From the NCBI GenBank assembly GCA_009908415.1, contig JAAAPH010000002.1:1-40560 (forward strand): a DNA stretch of 40,560 nucleotides. The letters run 5' to 3'. Each line of letters opens with the position of its first letter. The stretch's first letter is position 1. Both the position numbers and the translations under genes were made by a program. Below are positions 15,811 to 24,915 of the stretch, one piece after another. Origin of the DNA: Bacteroidota bacterium. GTDB lineage: Bacteria > Bacteroidota > Rhodothermia > Rhodothermales > Salinibacteraceae. The notes beneath the pieces are model-generated. The model saw nothing but the letters and a program-made list of their open reading frames with translations. It was not told the origin of the DNA and did no database searches.

Positions 15811-18549
15811 TCAATGTGGCAGCGTAAGCACGGTGTTGATGCCGTGAATCACTCCGTTCGACACCTCCCTATCGGGAGCGATGACGGCCGCATGATCCGT
15901 GTCCGGGTTGACCGCAACATGGGACCCGTTGCGTACGACGGTCACGTGAGCCCCTTGCAGGGTGGGAAGAGCCGTCTTGGTGGTCGGCACCTCCGCGGCA
16001 AAGAAGACGTCATCGAGCACGTGGTACTGGAGGATGTCTCCGACGTTACTTGGGATCTCATGGTTATCGATCAGGCCGTTGTGGTTGGCGTCGAGCGCAC
16101 CCAGGAAGGCCTCATTGGTCGGTGCGAACACGGTGATTCCGTCTTTCCCGTCCGGGCCCGGCCCGCTTAGCACCTCAGCCAGATGGGCGTGGCCCACGAG
16201 GTCGACCAGGATGCTGAAGGCCTCCGTGACCGTTGCCCGTTCCACGGCGGTGCGGTTGGTCAAGAGTACGTCGTCAACGACGTGTACCACGCCGTTCGAC
16301 GCTTCGATATCGGCGGTCTTCACCTGGGCCCCTTCGACAAAGATGTCGCCGTTATGGATCGCGACTTCGATTTCATCACCCTGGACGGTAGTGAATGTGT
16401 CTCCATCGCTCAGGTCCACGGCGAATACGGCCGCCCCCTGCACCACGTGGTAGCCCAGCACCTCTTCAAGCAGCATCGGGTTGTCGAGCAAGTAGTCCAC
16501 GTCGTACGGAGCGAAGGAGGCATTCGCCGGGGCGAAAACGGTGAACGTTTCGTTCTCGTCACCCAGTGTGACGTCAAGCCCCACCGCACCGAGCGCCGTC
16601 GCTAGCGTGGAGAAGTCGCTGCTCTCCGATACGATCTCGGTAATCGACGGTTGCTGCAGGCTTGGCGGCAGCAAGAGGCCATCGATCACGTGCAGGATCC
16701 CATTGGAGGCGGCGTAGTCGAGGTTGTCGATGTCAAGGGTCGCCTGCCCGTCGTTGAACACGACCTGGTCGCCGTCCAGGGCAATCGTTAGCTCCTCGCC
16801 CTGCAGCGTCGGCACGCTCACCGCATCGCCGCCGCCCTCCGCGCTCTTCATCTGCGCGCTCTTTATCTTCGTGCCGCCTCCGGTGCCGCCGAGCAGCTCC
16901 AGCAGCGCCTCGGAATCGATCACCTCCTCGGCAATCACGTGGTACTTCAGAATCTGCTCCACCTCGTGGCTCGTGAAGCCGCTCAGGTCCGCTCCCGCAA
17001 ACGTGTCGTTGTTCGGGCCGAACACCGTCCAGCCGTGCGCGTCGGCAAACGCGCTGGCCAGCCCGAAGTCGGACACCGCGCCGAAGAGGCGCTCGGTCTC
17101 CGCCACCAACCGCGCCGCGCCGGCCAGGTCCTGGTTGCCCAGCAGCGTCCGGTCGAGCACGTGCACCACGCCGTTGTCCGCCTCGATGTCGGTCTGGATC
17201 ACCTGTGAGCCCTCGATGAAGATGTCGCCGCCGTCGACGGTGACGGTGAGCTCATCGCCAGCAAGCGTGGTCACGGTATTGTCGCCCTCCGCCAGATCGC
17301 CGGCAAAGAGCGCCTGGTCGGGAACCACGTGGTAGCCCAGCACATCGGTGAGCGCCATGTTGTCGGCGAGCAGGTGGTCTGTGTTGATCGGCGTAAAGCC
17401 GTCATTATTGGGCGCAAAGACGGTCAGCGAGGCGTCCTCGTCAGCCAGCGCACTGGTCAGGCCCGCCGCATCCACGGCTGTCCCCAGCGTCGAGAAGTCG
17501 TCGTTCTCAGCAACGATGTCAGCGATGGTGGGCTCGGGCATTGCGCCCATGCTCGACGGCATGAGGATGCCGTCGATGACGTGGAGAATGCCGTTGCTGG
17601 CGCGCTGGTCCACCTGGTCCAGGTCGAGCGTCGCCTGCGGTCCCTCGTCCAGATCGTTGTTGAAGATGATTGTCGAGGCGTCCTGCTGCGTGATGATCAA
17701 CTCCTCCCCCTGCAGCGTCGGGATCGTCACCGCACCGCCGTTTTCATCCAAAAGCTCTAGCAGCGCCTCGGAATCGATCACCTCCTCGGCAATCACGTGG
17801 TACTTCAGAATCTGCTCGATCTCGGGGGCGGTGAAGTCGCCCAATTTGGCATTCACGAACGCCTCATTATGAGGCACAAACGTGGTCCACGTGTTGGTGG
17901 AGTCGTTGAACGCCTCGGTCAAGCCAGCAGCGTCCACGGCGTTGACAAGCGACGCGGTAGCCTTGGTGGCCTGCAACCGCTCGCCCGCGGTGCGGTTGCT
18001 AAGGAGCACATCATCGATGACGTGGACGACGCCGTTCAACGCCTCCACATCGGCCGTCGTCACCTGGGCCCCCTCGACGAAGACGTTGCCGTCGCGGAGC
18101 GAGACGGTGATCTCGTCGCCCTGGACGGTGGTGAACGTGTCGCCATTACTCAGGTCACGCGATCCGACCGCCTCGCCTTGCACGACGTGAAAACCGAGCA
18201 CGTCGCTGAGCAGATCGGCGTTGCTGGTCAGGAAGTCGACGTCGTAGGCGTCAAATGCGGCATCCGACGGGGCGAAGACCGTAAACGTGCTCGACTGATC
18301 ATCCAGCGTGCCATCCAAGCCGGCGACGCCAAGCGCCGTGGTCAAGGTGGTAAGGTCATCTTGATCACCCGCTAGGGCCGTAATGGTCGGCGCGGATGTC
18401 GGCGGGGTCACGATGCCCCCTCCTCCGTCGGTACTGTCACAACCGGCGAGGATGAAGGTCAGCGCAAAGAGGCCGGCAAGCAGAGTGACGCACCGACTGG
18501 GAACGATAGGTAAGAGCGAATTAGACGGGAGACGGCGAAAGAGATTCAT
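15811..18549 (-). CDS. fasciclin (FAS1)-domain lipoprotein, six FAS1 repeats
   Basis: Lipobox LAGCDSTDGGGG; six FAS1 repeats (TFTVFAPSDAAFDAYD ... VIDDVLL etc.), paralogous to 13361-15193. Confidence 0.92.
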   Translation of the reverse strand: MNLFRRLPSNSLLPIVPSRCVTLLAGLFALTFILAGCDSTDGGGGIVTPPTSAPTITALAGDQDDLTTLTTALGVAGLDGTLDDQSSTFTVFAPSDAAFDAYDVDFLTSNADLLSDVLGFHVVQGEAVGSRDLSNGDTFTTVQGDEITVSLRDGNVFVEGAQVTTADVEALNGVVHVIDDVLLSNRTAGERLQATKATASLVNAVDAAGLTEAFNDSTNTWTTFVPHNEAFVNAKLGDFTAPEIEQILKYHVIAEEVIDSEALLELLDENGGAVTIPTLQGEELIITQQDASTIIFNNDLDEGPQATLDLDQVDQRASNGILHVIDGILMPSSMGAMPEPTIADIVAENDDFSTLGTAVDAAGLTSALADEDASLTVFAPNNDGFTPINTDHLLADNMALTDVLGYHVVPDQALFAGDLAEGDNTVTTLAGDELTVTVDGGDIFIEGSQVIQTDIEADNGVVHVLDRTLLGNQDLAGAARLVAETERLFGAVSDFGLASAFADAHGWTVFGPNNDTFAGADLSGFTSHEVEQILKYHVIAEEVIDSEALLELLGGTGGGTKIKSAQMKSAEGGGDAVSVPTLQGEELTIALDGDQVVFNDGQATLDIDNLDYAASNGILHVIDGLLLPPSLQQPSITEIVSESSDFSTLATALGAVGLDVTLGDENETFTVFAPANASFAPYDVDYLLDNPMLLEEVLGYHVVQGAAVFAVDLSDGDTFTTVQGDEIEVAIHNGDIFVEGAQVKTADIEASNGVVHVVDDVLLTNRTAVERATVTEAFSILVDLVGHAHLAEVLSGPGPDGKDGITVFAPTNEAFLGALDANHNGLIDNHEIPSNVGDILQYHVLDDVFFAAEVPTTKTALPTLQGAHVTVVRNGSHVAVNPDTDHAAVIAPDREVSNGVIHGINTVLTLPH
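16901..16959 (-). repeat. 59-bp exact repeat inside fasciclin gene 2 (copy A; copy B at 17759-17817)
   Basis: AGCAGCGCCTCGGAATCGATCACCTCCTCGGCAATCACGTGGTACTTCAGAATCTGCTC in both places. Confidence 0.85.
17759..17817 (-). repeat. 59-bp exact repeat inside fasciclin gene 2 (copy B)
   Basis: Identical to 16901-16959; encodes EQILKYHVIAEEVIDSEALL. Confidence 0.85.
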
Positions 18550-18627
18550 GGAAGGGGAGACATTGGTTCAGGGAGGGGTCGGTGTGGAACACCCGGTCGG
18601 TTGGGTGTTTTCGATCAGGCATTCATG

Positions 18628-18684
18628 CGACACGAGCGCCCCCCTACAACGACCAGCACCCCAATGCAACAAATCCGTAACGCC
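18628..18684 (-). promoter_or_regulatory. conserved upstream box of fasciclin gene 2
   Basis: CGACACGAGCGCCCCCCTACAACGACCAGCACCCCAATGCAACAAATCCGTAACGCC; see 15271-15327. Confidence 0.6.
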
Positions 18685-19259
18685 TGCACGGCATCATGCC
18701 CGTGGCGCGGAATGATTACCCGCTGGTCGAGCCGGCAGCGGACCGTTTGAACCAAGCCAACGCGCAACGCTTCGGAGGCCCAGCAGACGGACGTGCCTTC
18801 GGCACAGGATCCGATGAGGAGCCGGTGAAGGGGCGGCGAAAGCTCGTAGAAGGGACCGCTTCCACGATGTGGAGGGCTTCCGTCGCGTATGCTCTTGGCC
18901 TCCGATTTGCCAAGGCAGGAGCGTGAACATCCATCCTTTCACGCTTCCACTCAGTCCCCGACATGAAACCGTTCTTCCGCAAGCCATCCCGCCGCGCCCG
19001 CTCCGAGAGCCGGCCGACGGCTCTTCGTCTCGCCCTCACCACGACGTTGCGCAAAAAAGAGGATCCGGCGATCCGCCGCAGAGATCTTTCCCAGTCCGCC
19101 GATCGAGCGGATGCGGAGCGCGCGTAACACCAACCGGCCCGACGGGATGGGGGAGCACGGCGCCGCTGCCCGAAACCGCACCGTCGCCTGAACCGGCTCC
19201 GCGGCTGGACGTTGAATCGATCGCATGCTGCACTTCATTGTCTGCTGTCCTCGACGCGA

Positions 19260-19499
19260 ATGTTCTACTCCCGGAATCAGAACAGCCCGCCGCTGCTTCG
19301 ACACCTCGTGATGTTCCTCATCGCGTTCGGGCTCTCGATCTTCTTCCTGGCGACCGACGCGAGCTATGACCGAGCCGGCGTCATGTTCGCCGCCGCCCTG
19401 CTGACCGGTGGCTTTTTTCTATGGCAGGCGCTGCAGCTCGACGGTCCGCGCGCAGTGAAAGAAAATATGCTGCAGAGTCTGCGTGACGTGTGGAGCTAA
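19260..19499 (+). CDS. small membrane protein, two predicted TM segments
   Basis: MFYSRNQNSPPLLRHLVMFLIAFGLSIFFLATDASYDRAGVMFAAALLTGGFFLWQALQLDGPRAVKENMLQSLRDVWS. Confidence 0.65.
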   Translation: MFYSRNQNSPPLLRHLVMFLIAFGLSIFFLATDASYDRAGVMFAAALLTGGFFLWQALQLDGPRAVKENMLQSLRDVWS

Positions 19500-19565
19500 G
19501 CACCCCGCCCGCCAGACGCATGCATCTGCCCCTTTCATCAGTACGCCGCAGCGCCCCGCTCTCTC

Positions 19566-20231
19566 ATGGCTCCTGTCCTGGTCTTCGATGTCAACGAGAC
19601 GCTGCTCGACCTGAGCGCGCTCGACGCGCCGTTTCAGCAGATCTTTGGGCACCCCGAAGCGCGGACGGAATGGTTCACCCAGCTTCTCCAATCAGCCCTC
19701 GTCACGACGGTCACGGGCCCGTACGCTGACTTCAGCACAATCGGTCGGACCGCCCTGGCGATGGTGGCGGCGCGGCGCGGAGTGCACCTGACGAACAACG
19801 ACCGCGCGGCCATCTTCGACGCCATGCGCCGACTTCCCCCACACCCGGATGTCACGGACAGCCTGGAGCAACTGCAGGAAGCCGGGTTCCGCATGGCCGC
19901 GCTCAGCAACGGGGCCCCCGACGTGCTCCACGGCCAGATGAACCATGCCGAACTTGCCCCCTTTTTCGAGGAGGTGCTGTCGGCCGACGCCGTACAGCGC
20001 CTCAAGCCGTCGCCGGAGCCGTATCACTTGGCGGCGCAAACGCTTGGCGTCGACATCGAGGCGGTCTGCATGGTGGCGGCGCACGCGTGGGACGTGGGCG
20101 GTGCGATGCGAGCCGGCGCCGATGCGGCCTTCGTGGCGCGCCCCGGCAAGGTACTCGACCCCCTCCTGCCCGCCCCCAACCTCGTAGGGCCGAACCTGAA
20201 GCAGGTGGCCCATCAGTTGATCGACGCGTAG
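19566..20231 (+). CDS. haloacid dehalogenase type II (HAD superfamily)
   Basis: VLVFDVNETLLDLSALDAPF..., ALSNGAPDVLHGQM, VQRLKPSPEPYHLAAQTLGVD, MVAAHAWDVGGAMRAG. Confidence 0.92.
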   Translation: MAPVLVFDVNETLLDLSALDAPFQQIFGHPEARTEWFTQLLQSALVTTVTGPYADFSTIGRTALAMVAARRGVHLTNNDRAAIFDAMRRLPPHPDVTDSLEQLQEAGFRMAALSNGAPDVLHGQMNHAELAPFFEEVLSADAVQRLKPSPEPYHLAAQTLGVDIEAVCMVAAHAWDVGGAMRAGADAAFVARPGKVLDPLLPAPNLVGPNLKQVAHQLIDA

Positions 20232-20259
20232 CGCGCGGCCTGGAAAGGCGTGCCCCGCT

Positions 20260-22050
20260 CTACGGCGAGGCTGTCGCTGCAGCGAGCGGCGGGTCGCTTC
20301 GCACGCCCTCGCCCTCCACCACGTACACGGCCTGGTTCGCCGCCACGTCGCGGATCCGGTCCGTTTGGCCGCTCGGCCAGTGGACCGTGAGCCGATCGAC
20401 CTGGGCGGTGGCGCCGAGCCCAAACGTGACGGCCAGTTCAGAGGCTGCAAGGTAGCTCGACCCCGAGCGCACGAGGCGCTCCTGCACCTCGCCATCGGCT
20501 TCGAGCTCGACGCGCGCCCCGATGCCGTCGCGGTTGCTCTCGGTGCCCGTCAGGTGCACCCGGAGGTAGTGCGGCCGCTCCACGGCAGCCGTCGGGCGGA
20601 CGTCGTTGCGCCAGAGAAACGCCTTCCCGTCGTTTTCTGTGATGAGCAGGTCCACGTCGCCGTCCCGGTCGTAATCGCCGTACGCTGCGCCCCGAGCGGC
20701 AAGCGGGAGGGCGAACGGTCCGCTTCGGGCCGGCATCTCCTCGAAGCGTCCGGTGCCGTCGTTCAAAAAGAGTTGAGCAGGCTGCCGGTAACGGATCACG
20801 CTACTGACCTCCTCGATATCGGCCTGGACGTGACCGTTGGCCGCGAAGAGGTCGAGGTCGCCATCCAGTTCTGCATCGACCAGAAAGAGGCCAAAGGTGA
20901 GTGAGAGCAGGCTGGACCGGCCCACCTGCGATACCGTGGCCCGATCGGTGAACAACCCGTTCCGGAGGTGCCGATACACCCCGATCATCTCGCGCGAAAA
21001 GTTGCCCACGAAGACGGACGTTTCGCCCGTGGTGTCTACCACGCCGGCGTCGATGCCCATCCCCGCCCGCGCTACGCCATCCTCGCTGTATGCGATGCCG
21101 CTCGCCACGCCGCGCTCGGTGAACGTGCCGTCGCCATTATTTTCGTAGAGCAGATCGCGCTCCTGATCGTTCGCGACGGCGAGATCGATCCACCCGTCTT
21201 CGTTATAATCCAGCATGGACACGCCGAGCGTTTTGCCGGGCGTGGGCAGGAAACCCGCCGCCTCGGTCCGGTCCGTGAACGTGCCGTCGCCGTTGTTGAG
21301 GTAAAACCGCGCGTCCGCGCCCTCATACTGCTCCGGCGTGCAGTACCCCTTCGTCGTGCCATCGACCGAGCAGAAAAGATCCGTGTCCTTGCTCCACAGG
21401 ACGTAGTTGCCGACGTACAGGTCGAGAAACCCATCCCGGTTGGCGTCGAAGAAGACGGCGGAACTGCTCCAGCGGGGTGGGGCGTTGAGCCCAGCCGCGC
21501 GGCCTACTTCGGTGAACGTACCATCGCCCTCGTTGCGGAAGAGCAGGTTGCGATTGAGCGTGGTGAACAGGAAGTCTTGGTCTCCGTCGTTGTCATAATC
21601 GGCGGCGACGACGCCGAAGCCGTACGCGTCGACAGCGCCCAAGCCGGCCTCCTCGGTCGCCAGGGTAAACGTGCCGTCGCCGTTGTTGCGATAGAGCCAC
21701 AGGGCACGGTCGAGGGGCGTGTCGCTCTCGGCCCACACGCCGCCGCCCACGAGCAGCACGTCGAGGTGGCCGTCCCCGTTGTAGTCGATGAATCCGCCTC
21801 CGCTGCCCATCGTCTCCGGAAACCATTTTTCGCCGAAGGCTCCGGTCTGATGGTGAAAATCGGCCAGGCCGGCCGTCTGCGTTACATCCTCGAAGGGCAC
21901 AGTGCGGCGTCCGTCCGCCTGCTGCGACGCCGTCGACGAAGAGGGCGAGTTGGTGCAGGCAGTCAGCGCACCGCTCAGCAGCAGCATCGGCACCCAGGCC
22001 CACGACCACAGCGAGCCGTTCCAACGACGGAAATACGTGTGTCGGCACAT
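20260..22050 (-). CDS. CRTAC1 family protein (FG-GAP/VCBS repeats plus ASPIC/UnbV domain), lipoprotein
   Basis: Repeated DYNGDGHLDVLLVGGG / DYDNDGDQDFLFTT / DANRDGFLDLYVGNY motifs; C-terminal LRVHLTGTESNRDGIGARVEL...VHWPSGQTDRIRDV; signal ALTAC. Confidence 0.92.
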   Translation of the reverse strand: MCRHTYFRRWNGSLWSWAWVPMLLLSGALTACTNSPSSSTASQQADGRRTVPFEDVTQTAGLADFHHQTGAFGEKWFPETMGSGGGFIDYNGDGHLDVLLVGGGVWAESDTPLDRALWLYRNNGDGTFTLATEEAGLGAVDAYGFGVVAADYDNDGDQDFLFTTLNRNLLFRNEGDGTFTEVGRAAGLNAPPRWSSSAVFFDANRDGFLDLYVGNYVLWSKDTDLFCSVDGTTKGYCTPEQYEGADARFYLNNGDGTFTDRTEAAGFLPTPGKTLGVSMLDYNEDGWIDLAVANDQERDLLYENNGDGTFTERGVASGIAYSEDGVARAGMGIDAGVVDTTGETSVFVGNFSREMIGVYRHLRNGLFTDRATVSQVGRSSLLSLTFGLFLVDAELDGDLDLFAANGHVQADIEEVSSVIRYRQPAQLFLNDGTGRFEEMPARSGPFALPLAARGAAYGDYDRDGDVDLLITENDGKAFLWRNDVRPTAAVERPHYLRVHLTGTESNRDGIGARVELEADGEVQERLVRSGSSYLAASELAVTFGLGATAQVDRLTVHWPSGQTDRIRDVAANQAVYVVEGEGVRSDPPLAAATASP

Positions 22051-22333
22051 ACAGAGTAGAGCGAAAAAGCGTTCACCGGGCGGTCACTGCGAAATCCCAT
22101 CGCGGCTTCGGGCTCGGAGCCATCTCTTTCACCGAGCCGTGCGGGTGGGATATGATCCATCCCCGCGGGGGCCTGAAGCTCACGTCACCGTCTGAGATCG
22201 GTTCCACGCGTGGTCACGCAACGCATGCGATCTTGACCTAGCCGATGGGCAGGCATTGGGGCCCAACAGGTGGATTTGAACCCGGAGTTCCCGGTGCCCA
22301 CCCTTCACGTCGACCTGCGAGACCTCCCCATGC

Positions 22334-23599
22334 TTACGACCCGCCGGACGAGATTTGGGACAAGTAATCCCTGGCCCGCTGGTGATTGGGGTCCCGGCGA
22401 AGCACCTCTTGCCATGCCCGCTGGGCCTGCCGTTCGTTCCCAACGCGTGCGTATACAACGCCCAGGTTGAACCAGGCTTCCACATTTGAGGGGTACTGAG
22501 AAAGCAACGCGCGATAGTGGCCCAGCGCGGCTTGCGGATTGCCAAGCTCGGCCGTGAGCATGGCCAGTTCATTGCGCAGATCGGGATCCCCGGGACTCCG
22601 GTAGAGCGCGACGCTTAGGGCCTGACGCGCCTCCTCGTCGCGTCCGATTTCACGCAGCTTGTCGCCGAGCCGCTTCCAGACAGCCGGATTCTCGGCGTTG
22701 CTCCGGGCGACGCCCTGCAGGCGTTTGATTTCGCTTTGGGCCTGCTCCAGGGAATCGGCCTGGGCCAGGTAGCGTTCGGCCTCTTGCTCGCGACCGAGGC
22801 GCATGAGCGCCTGTCCCAAGCTGAAGTGCGCACCCTGGTGCCATGGCCGCTCGACGGTCGCGCGGCGAAGATGCCGGGCAGCGGGATCGGGCCGGTCGAG
22901 GCGGAGCAGCTGCGAGCCCACCGCATACCGGTACCGTCCATTGCTGGGCTCAAGCTCCAAGGCTTTGCGCGAATACGTCAGTGCCTTCTGCAGGTCGCCC
23001 TGGTCTTCGTACAGCTGGCCGAGCCGAGCATACGCCAGGGCATACGAGCTGTCGCGGGCCATCGCGTCCTGATAGGCATCGCGGGCGCGCACGATCTCGT
23101 CCTGCGCTACGTAGGTCCATCCCAGCGAAACGAGCGTTTCGGCAGAGGGATGCAACGCGTGAGCGCGACGGAAGAACGTAACGGCATCCTCGTACGCCTG
23201 CTGCCGGTACGCATTATTGCCAAGGTTGTACCATGCGCCTCGGTAGTCCGGGTTGAGCGCGAGGGTCTCCCGGTAAGCGGCCTCGGCGTCTTCGAAGCGT
23301 TTCAGCTCCGACAGCACACGGCCCTGTTGAAAGTGGGCATCGGGCAGGCGCGGCGCACGCGCCACGACGCTGTCGGCCAGAATGCGAGCGGCGCGGAGGT
23401 CGCCCTGCTTGAGCGCGCGTTGCGACTGGATAAGCAGGCGGGCGGTTTCTTTATCGACCGAGCGACGCGACTGGGCCTCTTGGCCCGAATCGGACCGGCA
23501 CCCGGCGAAGAGCAACACGCCGCACGCGATGGGAATGAGGGCGGTGCGGCAGAGCATGCGAAAGGAAACGGTAGGAACGATACGTCTAAACCTCGCCAT
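22334..23599 (-). CDS. tetratricopeptide repeat lipoprotein
   Basis: MARFRRIVPTVSFRMLCRTALIPIACGVLLFAGC signal; many TPR units (AWYNLGNNAYRQQAYEDAVTFFRRAHAL..., AYARLGQLYEDQGDLQKALTYSRKAL). Confidence 0.9.
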   Translation of the reverse strand: MARFRRIVPTVSFRMLCRTALIPIACGVLLFAGCRSDSGQEAQSRRSVDKETARLLIQSQRALKQGDLRAARILADSVVARAPRLPDAHFQQGRVLSELKRFEDAEAAYRETLALNPDYRGAWYNLGNNAYRQQAYEDAVTFFRRAHALHPSAETLVSLGWTYVAQDEIVRARDAYQDAMARDSSYALAYARLGQLYEDQGDLQKALTYSRKALELEPSNGRYRYAVGSQLLRLDRPDPAARHLRRATVERPWHQGAHFSLGQALMRLGREQEAERYLAQADSLEQAQSEIKRLQGVARSNAENPAVWKRLGDKLREIGRDEEARQALSVALYRSPGDPDLRNELAMLTAELGNPQAALGHYRALLSQYPSNVEAWFNLGVVYARVGNERQAQRAWQEVLRRDPNHQRARDYLSQISSGGS

Positions 23600-23658
23600 G
23601 GATGAGGAGCGTGAGGAGCTCAGCGGATACAGCAGATGGACGGTAGGGGGAGACGCAA

Positions 23659-23704
23659 ATCCCCACACAGTTACGGACGCTGCGCCCGAATACTGTGTGG
23701 GGAT
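23659..23704. promoter_or_regulatory. perfect 13-bp inverted repeat (stem-loop) between the PorV-like and TPR genes
   Basis: ATCCCCACACAGT - 20 nt - ACTGTGTGGGGAT; no T-tract. Confidence 0.8.
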
Positions 23705-23784
23705 GCGCTATGTCATGGAATGAAACGCGCACGGCCTCGGGATGCTCCCAGCACGCGTTTGGGGCCCAATGGGGCCGCCGCACC

Positions 23785-24804
23785 TCAGAACCCGATGTCG
23801 ATCGCGACCCGGTTCACACCGTCGAAGATGTCGTAGGTGGTGTAGGCGTAGTCGGCGCCCAGTTGCAGGTCCCCCACGCTTACGTTCAGGCCGCCGCCGA
23901 GGCTCAAGCCTTCGGCGAAGTCACCGCGAGGCACCGAGTATCCGGCCCGGAGCGAGAAGGTGTCCATGAACGTGTACTCACCCCCCACGCGGACCTGCTC
24001 GGAAAAGTCACGCGGCGTCTGGCCGTCTACCGTCACGAGAAAGGAGTGGTTTTCCGAGAACGCCGCCTGCGAGTTGAGCAGGTTGATCACGTCGGCCGAC
24101 AGGCCAATCGTGAGCGTCAGCGGAAGCTCAAAGCTCTCCTCTTCGTAGGTCACTTCCGAGGAGAAGTTGCGCGCGCTGAACGCGAACGTCACGCCGCGGA
24201 ATCCGGTGTCGTAGATGACGCCGAAGTCGAAGGCCGGTGTCGACACCGTGTTGGACTGCGTGGCGCCGGCACGCGTCATCACGCTTTCCCCCAGATCCTG
24301 GCGGACAAACTTGGCCCCACCGCCAATCGAGACGCGGTCGGTGATGGGAATCGCGTAGCCGATGCCAACAGCGTATGCGGAGGGTCCGAAGGTCCCGGTT
24401 TCTTCGAAGCCCTGGTCGTTGTCTGCGCGGATGGTGCCTTCCAGGTCGCCGTAGTCGACGAATGTCGCCGAGACGCCAAACACGCCATATTTCCCATCGC
24501 TGGGTGCAAAGGCGAGGCTCCCCTGGTTGTAGTTGATGTCGGCAATCCACTGCATGACGCCCGCCCCGAAATGGCCGGTCGTGTTCATGCGGGCCATGCC
24601 GGCCGGGTTGTAGAACATAGACGCCGATCCGAGCTCAAAGGTGGTCACGGCATTGCCAACCGCTGCCGCACGCGGGTTGGTGGAGGCGCTGAGGAACTTC
24701 ATCCCAGTCTGTGCCGCCTTCTGGTTGTCTTGGGCTGCTGCATCAGGGGGCTGGAGCACCAGCAGCATGCAGAGCACGGTAAGGAATGGTAAAAGAGATC
24801 TCAT
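23785..24804 (-). CDS. PorV/PorQ family outer-membrane protein
   Basis: GMKFLSASTNPRAAAVGNAVTTFELGSASMFYNPAGMARM...; beta-barrel pattern ending GVNRVAIDIGF. Confidence 0.88.
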   Translation of the reverse strand: MRSLLPFLTVLCMLLVLQPPDAAAQDNQKAAQTGMKFLSASTNPRAAAVGNAVTTFELGSASMFYNPAGMARMNTTGHFGAGVMQWIADINYNQGSLAFAPSDGKYGVFGVSATFVDYGDLEGTIRADNDQGFEETGTFGPSAYAVGIGYAIPITDRVSIGGGAKFVRQDLGESVMTRAGATQSNTVSTPAFDFGVIYDTGFRGVTFAFSARNFSSEVTYEEESFELPLTLTIGLSADVINLLNSQAAFSENHSFLVTVDGQTPRDFSEQVRVGGEYTFMDTFSLRAGYSVPRGDFAEGLSLGGGLNVSVGDLQLGADYAYTTYDIFDGVNRVAIDIGF

Positions 24805-24854
24805 GACGTATCGGCTGGGGAATGAATGCGAAAGTACGTTGGGGCGGGGGCGCG

Positions 24855-24881
24855 CCGAGGATGCCGGGAGGCATCGCTCGG
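24855..24881. promoter_or_regulatory. stem-loop between the FN3-protein and PorV-like genes
   Basis: CCGAG-GATGCC-GGGA-GGCATC-G-CTCGG: 11 bp with one bulged G. Confidence 0.65.
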
Positions 24882-24915
24882 CGGTCCGCCGGATGTCACC
24901 GTTGCTGTGCATGGG

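Noticed and set aside
18690-19210. ORFs on both strands between the second FAS1 gene and the small membrane protein (e.g. 18696-18926 +, 18716-19054 -)
   Set aside because: Short, overlapping, no motif or convincing start context; not enough evidence to call a gene.
22230-22310. tRNA-like GGGTTCAAATCC (TpsiC-like) motif on the minus strand
   Set aside because: T-arm flanks do not pair and no acceptor, D or anticodon arms could be folded by eye; the segment instead forms a GGTGG...CCACC hairpin in an intergenic region.
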